Assembly (NCBI GenBank): GCA_005887995.1
Contig: VBJD01000031.1
Span: 1 to 35,468, forward strand
Reading direction: 5' to 3'
Source: Chloroflexota bacterium
Lineage (GTDB): Bacteria; Chloroflexota; Limnocylindria; P2-11E
DNA length: 35,468 nucleotides
The notes beneath the pieces are model-generated. The model saw only the letters and a program-made list of their open reading frames with translations, had not been told where the DNA came from and ran no database searches. Positions 21,444 through 33,630 of this stretch are shown here, piece after piece; position 1 is the stretch's first letter, and every line of letters starts with the position of its first letter. A program made the translations under genes and the position numbers.

Positions 21444-22306
21444 TGGCGAGAACCGGGCTTGGCCGCGGCCTCGACGTGCTGCTCGGGAACCAGCCTGGGA
21501 GCGCGCCACTCGTGGCTCCCACGACGAACGAGATCTCGCTCGATCGCATCGCGCCGAACCCTCAGCAGCCGCGCACGCACTTCGACCCCGCCGGCATCGA
21601 AGAGCTGACCGCGTCGATCCGCCGGCATGGTGTCCTGCAACCGATAGTGGTATCGCGGAAGGGCGAGACCTACGAGCTCGTCGCCGGCCACCGTCGCGTC
21701 GTCGCGGCGCGCGCGGCGGGAAAGACCACGATCCCCGCTGTCGTCAGGGAGGACGTGAGCGACCGGCTCGAGCTCGCCCTCGTCGAAAACCTGCAGCGCA
21801 CCGACCTGAACGCGATCGAGACCGGCCGCGCCTACAAGCTGCTGATGGAGACGTACGACCTCACGCAGGAGGAGCTCGCGGAGCGCGTCGGCAAGAGCCG
21901 CTCGCAGGTCGCGAACATGCTGCGGGCCCTGACAGCGCCGCAGGTCATCCAGGACGCGGTCGTCGAGGGCAAGATCGCCGAGGGCCACTTGCGCGCCTTG
22001 CTTCAGCTACCACTTTCGGATGCGATACGCGCACTGGGCGACATCATCGCGAAGGACCTCTCCGTACGCGACGCCGAAGCGCTCGTCCGCAAGATGGTCC
22101 ATCCGACACGACGCGGCCGTTCTCGCGGACGGGTGCTGCGCACCGACCCCGACCTCGCGGCGGTGACGAACGACCTCCGTGCTGCGTTGGGCACGAAGGT
22201 GGAGGTCGTGCGCCGGCGTCGCGGCGGCCGCATCCAGATCGACTTCTATTCCGATGAGGATTTCGAGCGTCTCTACGAGCTGTTCATCCGAGCGGGAAAG
22301 GCATAA
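21443..22306 (+). CDS. parB: Chromosome partitioning protein ParB
   Basis: The ~287-residue product binds parS and spreads as a CTP-dependent clamp. It opens MARTGLGRGLDVLLG. The ParB/Srx domain (~30-120) includes NPQQPRTHFD and ENLQRTDLNAIE, and the helix-turn-helix has LAERVGKSRSQVANMLRAL. The nucleotide motif usually written GERRxRA reads GHRRVVAA here. The C-terminal dimerisation region is present after a basic linker. The ATG overlaps the parA stop by one base; a GTG one codon earlier (21440) gives a four-base overlap and is equally possible. gyrB follows after nine bases. Confidence 0.95.
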   Translation: MARTGLGRGLDVLLGNQPGSAPLVAPTTNEISLDRIAPNPQQPRTHFDPAGIEELTASIRRHGVLQPIVVSRKGETYELVAGHRRVVAARAAGKTTIPAVVREDVSDRLELALVENLQRTDLNAIETGRAYKLLMETYDLTQEELAERVGKSRSQVANMLRALTAPQVIQDAVVEGKIAEGHLRALLQLPLSDAIRALGDIIAKDLSVRDAEALVRKMVHPTRRGRSRGRVLRTDPDLAAVTNDLRAALGTKVEVVRRRRGGRIQIDFYSDEDFERLYELFIRAGKA

Positions 22307-24489
<2,183 letters not shown>

Positions 24490-24490
<1 letters not shown>

Positions 24491-25043
24491 TGGCGCGACT
24501 CTCAGAGCTCGGCATCGACTTCGACCACTGGTGCTTCGCGTGCGGTCGCGCGAACCCGTACGGCCTCCATCTCGACTTCGACGTTGCGCGCGGCCGCGCC
24601 GAGACCACCCTTGTGAGCCGCCGCGAGCACACCGGCTACGACGGCTTCGTCCACGGCGGGATCGTGACGGCGCTCCTCGACGAGACGATGGGTTGGGCGA
24701 TCTTCCACCAGGGCATCTGGGGCGTCACCGCGCGGCTCGCGGTCTCGTTCCGGCGGCCCGTACCTGTCGGCGAGCCGCTGACTGTCCGCGCCGAAGTGAA
24801 GAAGGAGACGCGACGGGCCGTCGACATCCACGGTGAGCTGCTCGACAGCGCGGGGACTCTGCTCGCCGACGCGGACGGCACGTTCGTCGTCATGCCCGAG
24901 CAGCGACGCCGCGAGCTCGAGCGGCGCTATTCGCGCATCGATGAGGCGTTCACGAAGGTCCGCGAAGCGGTGGCGCAGGAGGAGAAGCAGCGGGACCAGG
25001 GGGAGGGGCCCCTGTTTAGCCGAGCGGAGCGAGGCGTGCGCAC

Positions 25044-25047
<4 letters not shown>
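24490..25047 (+). CDS. PaaI-type hotdog thioesterase, between gyrB and gyrA
   Basis: The 185-residue product is a hotdog-fold acyl-CoA thioesterase. Family features are [16 protein letters not shown] near the N-terminus and [16 protein letters not shown] around the active site. The substrate is unknown. The GTG start overlaps the gyrB stop by one base, and the stop lies inside the gyrA start (GTGA). The last ~45 residues exceed the hotdog domain: a charged helix ([20 protein letters not shown]) is followed by a tail ([10 protein letters not shown]) encoded by the GGGGCCC repeat, which seems to have extended the reading frame. The longer upstream open frame inside gyrB is rejected. The gene is translationally coupled to gyrase but has no known link to topoisomerases. 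Confidence 0.88.
24999..25021 (+). repeat. Dispersed GGGGCCC repeat, copy 3
   Basis: The element reads GGGGGAGGGGCCCCT-G-TTTAGCC, followed by GAGCGGAGCGAG. It lies within the thioesterase 3' end and ends 22 bases before the gyrA start. It matches the minus-strand copy at 16741-16780 closely (AGGGGCCCCT, TTYAGC). Confidence 0.5.
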
Positions 25048-28025
<2,978 letters not shown>

Positions 28026-28050
28026 CGCGCCGGCCCGGGAGACAGCCGCG

Positions 28051-28070
28051 CGCGCCCTGAAGCGGGCGCG
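28051..28070 (+). terminator. GC hairpin after gyrA
   Basis: CGCGCCC and GGGCGCG pair over seven bases with a six-base loop, 26 bases after the gyrA stop. No T-run follows, so termination here is uncertain. Confidence 0.3.
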
Positions 28071-28129
28071 GAGCGTACGCCCGGTAGCGACCAAGCGGCC
28101 GCCTAGTACCACTTCGTCACCGAAAAGCG

Positions 28130-28159
28130 TTGTGTTTTTGCGCACGCGACCGGTATGGT
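28130..28159 (+). promoter_or_regulatory. ftsE: Candidate ftsEX promoter
   Basis: TTGTGT (28130-28135) and TATGGT (28154-28159) are 18 bases apart in the gyrA-ftsE spacer. The -35 is weak. The position, ~75 bases before the ftsE start, is plausible. Confidence 0.35.
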
Positions 28160-28234
28160 CGCCCCGCTGAGTTGAGTCCGCTTGTTCGCTCTTGCGGACG
28201 GTGGATGACACGTAACGAAGAGGAAGGGTGGCCG

Positions 28235-28915
28235 GTGATCACGCTCGACGACGTCAGCAAGCGCTTCCCGAACGGCACGTTCGCGCTGCGCGACGTCGAC
28301 CTCGCGATCGAAGCGGCGGACTTCGTCTTCCTCGTCGGCTCATCCGGCGCCGGAAAGTCCACGCTCATCCGCCTCCTCATCCGCGAAGAACTCCCGAGCA
28401 GCGGCCGCGTCGTCGTCGACGGCGAGGACGTCGCGCGACTTGCGCGCGGGCGGGTGCCGAAGCTCCGTCGCAAGATCGGCGTCGTCTTCCAGGACTTCAA
28501 GCTCCTGCCGACGAAGACGGTCGCGGAGAACGTCGCGTTCGCGCTCATCGTGACCGGTCACTCCGGCCCGAACGTCCGCGAGGAGACCGATCGCGTGCTC
28601 TCGCTCGTGGGGCTCTCGCAGCGTCGCGATCACTTCCCGGATCAACTCTCCGGCGGCGAGCAGCAGCGCACCGCGCTCGCCCGCGCGCTCGTGAATCGAC
28701 CGCGCATCCTCATCGCCGACGAGCCGACCGGGAACCTCGACCCGGTGACGAGCTGGGAGATCATCAAGCTCCTCACACGCGTGAACGAGCTCGGCACGAC
28801 GATGGTCATGGCGACGCACAACGCCGAGATCGTGAACGCGCTCCGCCGTCGCGTCGTCCATCTCGATCACGGGCGCATCGTTCGCGACGAGCGCGAAGGC
28901 CAGTACGCCGCATGA
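28235..28915 (+). CDS. ftsE: Cell division ATP-binding protein FtsE
   Basis: The 226-residue product is the ABC ATPase of FtsEX, which energises peptidoglycan hydrolases during division. Walker A is GSSGAGKST, the Q-loop is in VVFQDFKLLP, the ABC signature is LSGGEQQR, Walker B is ILIADEPTGNLD, and the H-loop is ATHN. The GTG at 28235 is preferred because FtsE proteins begin M-I-x-L-x-x-V-S-K at exactly this point (here MITLDDVSKRF) and AGGAAGGG lies just upstream. An ATG ten codons earlier is possible. It overlaps ftsX by four bases (ATGA). Confidence 0.95.
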   Translation: MITLDDVSKRFPNGTFALRDVDLAIEAADFVFLVGSSGAGKSTLIRLLIREELPSSGRVVVDGEDVARLARGRVPKLRRKIGVVFQDFKLLPTKTVAENVAFALIVTGHSGPNVREETDRVLSLVGLSQRRDHFPDQLSGGEQQRTALARALVNRPRILIADEPTGNLDPVTSWEIIKLLTRVNELGTTMVMATHNAEIVNALRRRVVHLDHGRIVRDEREGQYAA

Positions 28916-29805
28916 TCCGCTGGGCGACGTACATCGGCACGGCGGCGGTCCATGGCTTCACGCGCAATCCGGCGATGAGCCTCGCGTCGACGCTCACGGT
29001 CACGCTCATGCTCACGCTCTTCGCGTTCTTCCTCACTACCGATCGCGGCCTTCAGGCGGCGGTCGGTGTGCTCGAGAGCAAGGTCGAGCTCGCGGCATAC
29101 ATCGACGACAACGCGAAGGTGTCCGACGTCCTCGATATGAAGAAGCGGATCGAGGCCGACCCCGCGGTCGCGCGAGTCGACTACGTCACCAAGGACCAGG
29201 CGCTCCAGCGTCTACGTGACATCGCCGCGAACCGCCCGGACTTCGCTTTCACCGAGATCTCGACCAACCCGCTGCCCGCATCGCTCGAGGTGAAGATGGC
29301 CGAGGCGCGGGAGGCGAAGCGTCTCGCGCAGGACCTGCGCGCCGAGATCGGCAAAGGTGTGATCTACGACGTCGTCGACAACCCGCAGGTCGTCGATCAG
29401 CTGCTCACGATCACGCGCGTGCTGTCCGTCGGCGGCGTCGCCGTGCTGGCGATGATGCTCGTGGTGTCGCTCTTCGTCATCGTGAACACGATCCGCATCG
29501 CGGTGCACGCGCGGCGCGATGAGATCGAGATCATGCAGCTCGTCGGCGCGTCCGACTGGTTCGTGCGCTGGCCGTTCATCCTCGAGGGGATGATCGTCGG
29601 GACGCTCGGGGCGGTGGTCGCCCTGGCGATCCTCTTCGCCGCCGCGGGACCTGTAACCACAGTGATGCTCGACTTCGTGGACATCCTCCCGCTCTCTTTC
29701 GGACCCGAGTTCGTTGGTCAATTGGTGGCCAGCGTCTTCGGTGTGGCGCTCCTGGTCGGAGCTGGCGGCGCGACCCTCTCGGTCCGCGCCCACCTAGCCA
29801 AATGA
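28912..29805 (+). CDS. ftsX: Cell division protein FtsX
   Basis: The 297-residue product is the membrane partner of FtsE. The first transmembrane segment (~residues 23-42) is followed by an extracytoplasmic domain (~45-170) beginning ESKVELAAYIDDNAKVSDV. Three C-terminal transmembrane segments follow, with the conserved cytoplasmic sequence NTIRIAVHARRDEIEIMQLV and GASDWFVRWPFILEG. This is the standard FtsX topology. The ATG overlaps ftsE (ATGA), and the stop overlaps the next gene's ATG (ATGA), so FtsE, FtsX and the peptidase are translationally coupled. Confidence 0.94.
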   Translation: MIRWATYIGTAAVHGFTRNPAMSLASTLTVTLMLTLFAFFLTTDRGLQAAVGVLESKVELAAYIDDNAKVSDVLDMKKRIEADPAVARVDYVTKDQALQRLRDIAANRPDFAFTEISTNPLPASLEVKMAEAREAKRLAQDLRAEIGKGVIYDVVDNPQVVDQLLTITRVLSVGGVAVLAMMLVVSLFVIVNTIRIAVHARRDEIEIMQLVGASDWFVRWPFILEGMIVGTLGAVVALAILFAAAGPVTTVMLDFVDILPLSFGPEFVGQLVASVFGVALLVGAGGATLSVRAHLAK

Positions 29806-31181
29806 ACTACTCGCCGGGCTTGACCGGGGGCAAGGTGGGATGCCACGATGCGCCGGCTATGGGAGCTCCCCGACAGGGTCGGGGAGGTGGGTGGAGGAAG
29901 AGCGGCATTCGCGCGGCGTTCGTCGCGCTGACGGCACTCGCCTTCGTCGTCGGGCAGCAGTCTCCCGCGCGCGCCGACGATCCACTCCAGGAAGCGCTCC
30001 GCAAGAAGGACGAGCTCGAGCGCGCCGTCCAGAACTCCCGCGCGAACACCGAGCGCTATAAGACCGTCGCGAGCCAGTACCAGGCCGCCGTCGACGCTGC
30101 GTACTCGCGCATCGCCGACCTCTCGACGCAAAAGGAAGCGGCGCAATCACAGGCCGACGCCCTCGCGCTCGAGATCCAGATCCGTCAGGAGCAGCTCGCG
30201 CTCGTCAGCTTCCAGCTCGACGAGACGAAGGCGCTCGCCGAGTCTCTGAAAGCGCAGGCCGCCGCGCAGCAGCAACAGCTGGCGTCGCGCGAGGACCTCT
30301 ACGCGAAGCACCTGAGGACGACGTACCGACTCGCGATGGTCTCGCCGCTCGAGATGCTCCTCTCATCGAAGTCACTCACCGAGTTCGCGGAGCGCGTCCA
30401 GGCGCTCATCTTCGTGAACCGCCAGGACACGCAGCTCGCGAACGACATCAAGGCCCTGCGCGTGGACACCGCGCAGAAGCTCGACGACGCCGCGGCGAAG
30501 GCGAAGGAGATCGTCGGCCTGCAAACGCAGATCGACGACCAGAAGAAGTCGCTCTCGCAGCAGAAGAACGAGTACGACCGGCTCGTCGCCGAGATGAAGT
30601 CGAACATCGCGCAGCAGGGCTCGGTCGCCGCGCAGGCTCAGTCGGACCGCAACGGCGCGCTCGTCGCGGCGAACAAGGCGAACAACGAGACCGCGGTCCT
30701 CAACCAGCGGCTCGAGCAAGCTGAAGCGCTCTACGCGCAGCTCGCCGCGGAACAGGCTGCGCGCTCGGGACTCGGCGCCTTCACCGGGGCGAAGCTTCCG
30801 CTCTGGCCCCTCACTGGGCCGATCACCTCAGGCTTCGGTGCGCGGTGGGGCGGCTTCCACAACGGCCTCGACATCGCCGCACCGATGTACACGCCTATCC
30901 GTGCGGCGGCCGCGGGTCAGGTCGTCACCGTCGGCAAGCCGTACCTCGCGTACGGCGACACCGCGACGGTCGTGATCATCGCGCACGGCTACAACTTCTC
31001 GACGCTCTACGGCCATCTCGATGACCGCGTCAAGGTGCCCGTCGTTCGCGTCGGCCAGATGGTCGGAGCCGGTCAGGTCATCGCCTACGTTGGGATGACC
31101 GGTTGGACAACCGGCCCACACCTCCACTTCATGACCATCGTTAACGGCCGAGCTGTCGACCCGCGCCCCTATCTCCCCTAG
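29802..31181 (+). CDS. EnvC-like peptidoglycan hydrolase (coiled coil + M23/LytM domain)
   Basis: The 459-residue product has a basic N-terminus and a signal-type hydrophobic segment (AAFVALTALAFVVG, ~38-51). A long coiled-coil region (~60-320) is rich in Gln, Ala and Lys, and a LytM/M23 domain ends the protein (~335-459). The latter has the zinc motif HNGLD and the GPHLHF histidine pair, so it should be catalytically competent, unlike some EnvC activators. FtsX in other bacteria engages such coiled-coil hydrolases, and here the gene is coupled to ftsX by an ATGA overlap. The start at 29802 gives an unusually long n-region; an ATG at 29859 would shorten it. Neither has a strong ribosome binding site. 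Confidence 0.92.
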   Translation: MNYSPGLTGGKVGCHDAPAMGAPRQGRGGGWRKSGIRAAFVALTALAFVVGQQSPARADDPLQEALRKKDELERAVQNSRANTERYKTVASQYQAAVDAAYSRIADLSTQKEAAQSQADALALEIQIRQEQLALVSFQLDETKALAESLKAQAAAQQQQLASREDLYAKHLRTTYRLAMVSPLEMLLSSKSLTEFAERVQALIFVNRQDTQLANDIKALRVDTAQKLDDAAAKAKEIVGLQTQIDDQKKSLSQQKNEYDRLVAEMKSNIAQQGSVAAQAQSDRNGALVAANKANNETAVLNQRLEQAEALYAQLAAEQAARSGLGAFTGAKLPLWPLTGPITSGFGARWGGFHNGLDIAAPMYTPIRAAAAGQVVTVGKPYLAYGDTATVVIIAHGYNFSTLYGHLDDRVKVPVVRVGQMVGAGQVIAYVGMTGWTTGPHLHFMTIVNGRAVDPRPYLP

Positions 31182-31247
31182 CGCTCCGCGCGCGACCTGC
31201 GACTCGCCGCGGCGGCCTAGCGACGGCGCGCGGTACGGATCCCACTC

Positions 31248-31263
31248 TGTGACGCAAATCACC
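31248..31263 (+). promoter_or_regulatory. CRP/FNR-like dyad upstream of the structured RNA
   Basis: TGTGA-CGCAAA-TCACC matches the TGTGA-N6-TCACA plan except at the last base. A -10-like TACAGT lies at 31298-31303, which would place the site near -54. No good -35 is seen, as expected for an activated promoter, but the match could be chance. Confidence 0.3.
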
Positions 31264-31327
31264 CACCTTTGGGGATGAATAGGCACGCGCCGTGTCGTAC
31301 AGTTCCGCGTGAAAGAAAGGAGGTGAT

Positions 31328-31408
31328 GTGGAGTGGGTGATGCCAGTGGGAAACCAAAGACCCAACGGCCCTCACTTCAGCCTTTCCGAATGCAATCAAC
31401 TGAGGTGA
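31328..31408 (+). CDS. Possible 26-residue small protein
   Basis: A GTG four bases after the extreme Shine-Dalgarno sequence (AAAGGAGG) opens a 26-codon frame beginning MEWVMPVGNQRPNG, with one cysteine near the end and an Arg C-terminus. An in-frame ATG is the fifth codon. The overlapping ATG at 31326 would give only four codons. The coding stretch is also the paired part of the structured RNA, so conservation of codons versus helices would decide which is real. I do not recognise the peptide. Confidence 0.35.
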   Translation: MEWVMPVGNQRPNGPHFSLSECNQLR

Positions 31409-31451
31409 TCGCGAACTAATCCTTCGGGGTCTTTGGTGACCCGGCACATAG

Positions 31452-31484
31452 GAGCGGCGGCAGCGATGCCGCCGCTCTTCTTTT
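31452..31484 (+). terminator. Strong intrinsic terminator upstream of smpB
   Basis: GAGCGGCGGC and GCCGCCGCTC form a perfect ten-pair stem with a six-base loop, followed by TTCTTTT. It ends 21 bases before the smpB ATG, so smpB needs its own promoter or readthrough. Confidence 0.9.
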
Positions 31485-31505
31485 CACCCGCACTAGGCTC
31501 TGCGG

Positions 31506-32012
31506 ATGCGCGAACGCGCGCGCGGCACGCCCGCCGCGCCCGAGAAGAAGAGCCGAGACGTTCAGCTCGCCGACAACCGGCGGGCCTTCTACGACTACTC
31601 CATCGGGGACAAGATCGAGGCGGGCATCGCCCTAACGGGAACCGAGATCAAGTCGCTTCGCGCGGGTCACGTGAACCTGCGCGACGGCTTCGTCCGCATC
31701 GAGAACGGCGAGGCCTGGCTCCGTGGCGTGCACATCTCGCCGTGGACGCACACGGGCCATGACAACCACGAGCCGCTGCGCTCGCGAAAGCTGCTGCTCC
31801 ACAAGAGCGAGATCGCGTTCCTCGCGCGCGGCGCTTCGGAGAAGGGCTACACCGTCGTCCCGCTGCGCCTCTACACGAAGCAGGGACGCGCAAAGGTCGA
31901 GCTCGGCCTCGCGCGCGGCAAGCGCCGTTACGAGAAGCGGCAGGTCATCAAGGAGCGCGAGGCGCAGCGCGAAATGGACGCGGCGATCCGACGCCGCGTC
32001 CCTCGCGCCTAG
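31506..32012 (+). CDS. smpB: SsrA-binding protein SmpB
   Basis: The 168-residue product binds tmRNA and brings it to stalled ribosomes for trans-translation. Core motifs are ADNRRAFYDYSIGDKIEAG, GTEIKSLRAGHVNLRDGF, and RKLLLHKSEIAFL. The C-terminal tail is KVELGLARGKRRYEKRQ with a basic helix. The N-terminus carries ~20 extra residues, and the ATG has no good ribosome binding site, so the true start could be internal. No tmRNA gene is recognised in the window. It follows the strong terminator at 31484 and is convergent with the efflux pump gene, whose stop is one base away. Confidence 0.94.
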   Translation: MRERARGTPAAPEKKSRDVQLADNRRAFYDYSIGDKIEAGIALTGTEIKSLRAGHVNLRDGFVRIENGEAWLRGVHISPWTHTGHDNHEPLRSRKLLLHKSEIAFLARGASEKGYTVVPLRLYTKQGRAKVELGLARGKRRYEKRQVIKEREAQREMDAAIRRRVPRA

Positions 32013-32013
32013 C

Positions 32014-33630
32014 TCACTTCCCGAACGACGGCGCTTCCTCGCGCGCCTCGGCGTCCCGGACCTGCTGCACCTCGCGCGGACCGCGTGCGCGCAGCGGAGC
32101 CTCCTTGAGGAACAGCGACGCGACGACAGCGATCGCGACGACCGCCGTCGCGTAGATGAAGACATCGTGCGTCGTCGCAGCCAGCGCCGCGCGGACGGCC
32201 ACCAGGACCTGATCGAAGATGGGTTGAACCTGCGCGGGGAGATTTGCGCGCGTCGCGGCGATCTGGCTCGAGTCGAAGATCGCCTGCGCGCTCGAGCCCT
32301 GCGGCAGCGCGTTCGCGAACTGCGGCGGCAGGTTGAGGGAGGAGATCTTCTCCTGGATCTTGATCGGGAGCTCGTGCGACAGGACCGAGCCCAGGACCGC
32401 GACCCCGACAGTGCCGCCGATGTTGCGCCAGAACTGGATCTGGCTCGACGCGACGCCGAGGTACTGCCGCGGCAGGGCGCTCTGGACGGCGTTCACATAC
32501 AGCGGCATCGCGACGCCCATCCCGATGCCGACGAGGACGAGGCCACGCACGACATCGGTCTCAAACGTGCCGACCATCACCTGCGAGAGCATGTACAGCC
32601 CGCCGGTCATGACGGCGATGCCGATCGTGCCGAGGTAGCGGTAGCGCTCGATCCGGACCATGAGCTGTCCGGTGACGATGCTCGAAACGATCATGCCGAC
32701 CATGAGCGGCGTGATGAGCAGGCCCGAGTTCGTCGCGGGGATACCGAGCACGCCCTGGTAGATGAGGTTCACGTACAGGATCGCCCCGAACATGCCGAAC
32801 GCGACGAAGAAGCCGACGAACGTCGAGACGGCGAAGGTCTGATTCTTGAAGAGCGTGAACGGCACCATCGGGTGCTGCTCGCGCTGCTCGACGAAGAAGA
32901 ACACGATCCACGCGACCGCCGAGAACACGAGGAGGCCGAGCACCTCGAGCGAGAAGATGTCGTGATCGCGCGTGATCGAAAACGCGATGAGCATCGGCAC
33001 CAGCGCGACCGCGAGAAGCGCGGCGCCCGCGAAATCGATATCGCGCCACGAGGACTCGTGCTTGGTGCGCGGGATGAAGAAGACGACGGCGAGGACGGCG
33101 AGGATCCCGACGGGGACGTTGACGTAGAAGACCCAGCGCCAGCCGACGTTGTCCGTCAGGTAGCCGCCGACCGTCGGCCCGACGACCGAGGCAAGCCCGA
33201 AGATACCGCCGAAGATGCCCTGCATGCGCGCGCGGACGTCCGGCGGAAAGAGGTCGGCGAGCGTCGCGAACACGCTCGCGAAGAGGACGCCGCCGAAGAT
33301 GCCCTGGATCGCGCGGAAGGCGACGAGCTCGGTCATGTTCTGCGCCTGGCCGCAGAGCGCCGACGCGAGGACGAAGCCGATCATGCCCACGAGCAGGAAT
33401 GGCTTTCGCCCGAAGAGATCGCCAAGCTTGCCCGCGATCGGCGTGAGCGTCGTCGAGGTCACCATGTAGCCGGTCGCGACCCACGCGTAGAACTCGAGTC
33501 CGTTGAGCTCGGACACGATGCGTGGCAGAGCCGTACCGACGATCGTCTGGTCCAGCGCGGCGAGGAAGAGTGCGAGTCCCACTCCGACCGTCGCGAAGAT
33601 CTTGGCGTTGCGGGTCATCTCACCGGGCAT
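32014..33630 (-). CDS. DHA2-family (EmrB/QacA-type) MFS multidrug efflux transporter
   Basis: The 538-residue product is a 14-segment major facilitator drug:proton antiporter. The first segment region has FLAALDQTIVGTALPRIV. Motif A is GKLGDLFGRKP, and motif C lies in GLASVVGPTVGGYL. A periplasmic loop of ~90 residues precedes the last segment (VFIYATAVVAIAVVASLFL), and the C-terminus is charged. The ATG has GGAGG seven bases upstream. It overlaps the MarR-type gene by 11 bases, so the pair forms a classical regulator-pump operon. Substrates cannot be predicted from sequence. Confidence 0.93.
   Translation of the reverse strand: MPGEMTRNAKIFATVGVGLALFLAALDQTIVGTALPRIVSELNGLEFYAWVATGYMVTSTTLTPIAGKLGDLFGRKPFLLVGMIGFVLASALCGQAQNMTELVAFRAIQGIFGGVLFASVFATLADLFPPDVRARMQGIFGGIFGLASVVGPTVGGYLTDNVGWRWVFYVNVPVGILAVLAVVFFIPRTKHESSWRDIDFAGAALLAVALVPMLIAFSITRDHDIFSLEVLGLLVFSAVAWIVFFFVEQREQHPMVPFTLFKNQTFAVSTFVGFFVAFGMFGAILYVNLIYQGVLGIPATNSGLLITPLMVGMIVSSIVTGQLMVRIERYRYLGTIGIAVMTGGLYMLSQVMVGTFETDVVRGLVLVGIGMGVAMPLYVNAVQSALPRQYLGVASSQIQFWRNIGGTVGVAVLGSVLSHELPIKIQEKISSLNLPPQFANALPQGSSAQAIFDSSQIAATRANLPAQVQPIFDQVLVAVRAALAATTHDVFIYATAVVAIAVVASLFLKEAPLRARGPREVQQVRDAEAREEAPSFGK

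Larger units (their letters stand above)
31311..31484 (+). ncRNA. Candidate structured RNA between the M23 peptidase and smpB
   Basis: The 324-base gap before smpB holds an apparent stand-alone transcript. TGCC...GGG...ACCAAAGACCC (31341-31363) pairs with GGGTCTTTGGT...CCC...GGCA (31427-31446), giving 18 base pairs broken only by a three-base bulge and a 2x2 loop. An inner helix of nine pairs (TCACTTCAG 31372-31380 with CTGAGGTGA 31400-31408) is separated from it by a large internal loop. The apical loop is 19 bases. A strong terminator ends the unit. The 5' part has AAAGGAGGTGAT, a full complement of the 16S 3' tail. It does not match tmRNA, RNase P or SRP RNA by eye; the rod with a large internal loop is only loosely 6S-like. 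It might instead be a structured small mRNA. Confidence 0.5.

Noticed and set aside
20412-21509. 366-codon upstream extension of the AI-2E transporter frame
   Set aside because: It lies antisense to parA and its translation shows no domain; the transporter starts at the ATG at 20411.
31313-31328. Minus strand looks like the 3' end of 16S rRNA
   Set aside because: The match is limited to the anti-Shine-Dalgarno tail; nothing before it resembles 16S. It is a strong ribosome site on the plus strand.
31182-31505. tmRNA (ssrA) next to smpB
   Set aside because: No tRNA-like Ala acceptor domain, tag-peptide frame or GGTTCGA T-arm is visible in the gap.
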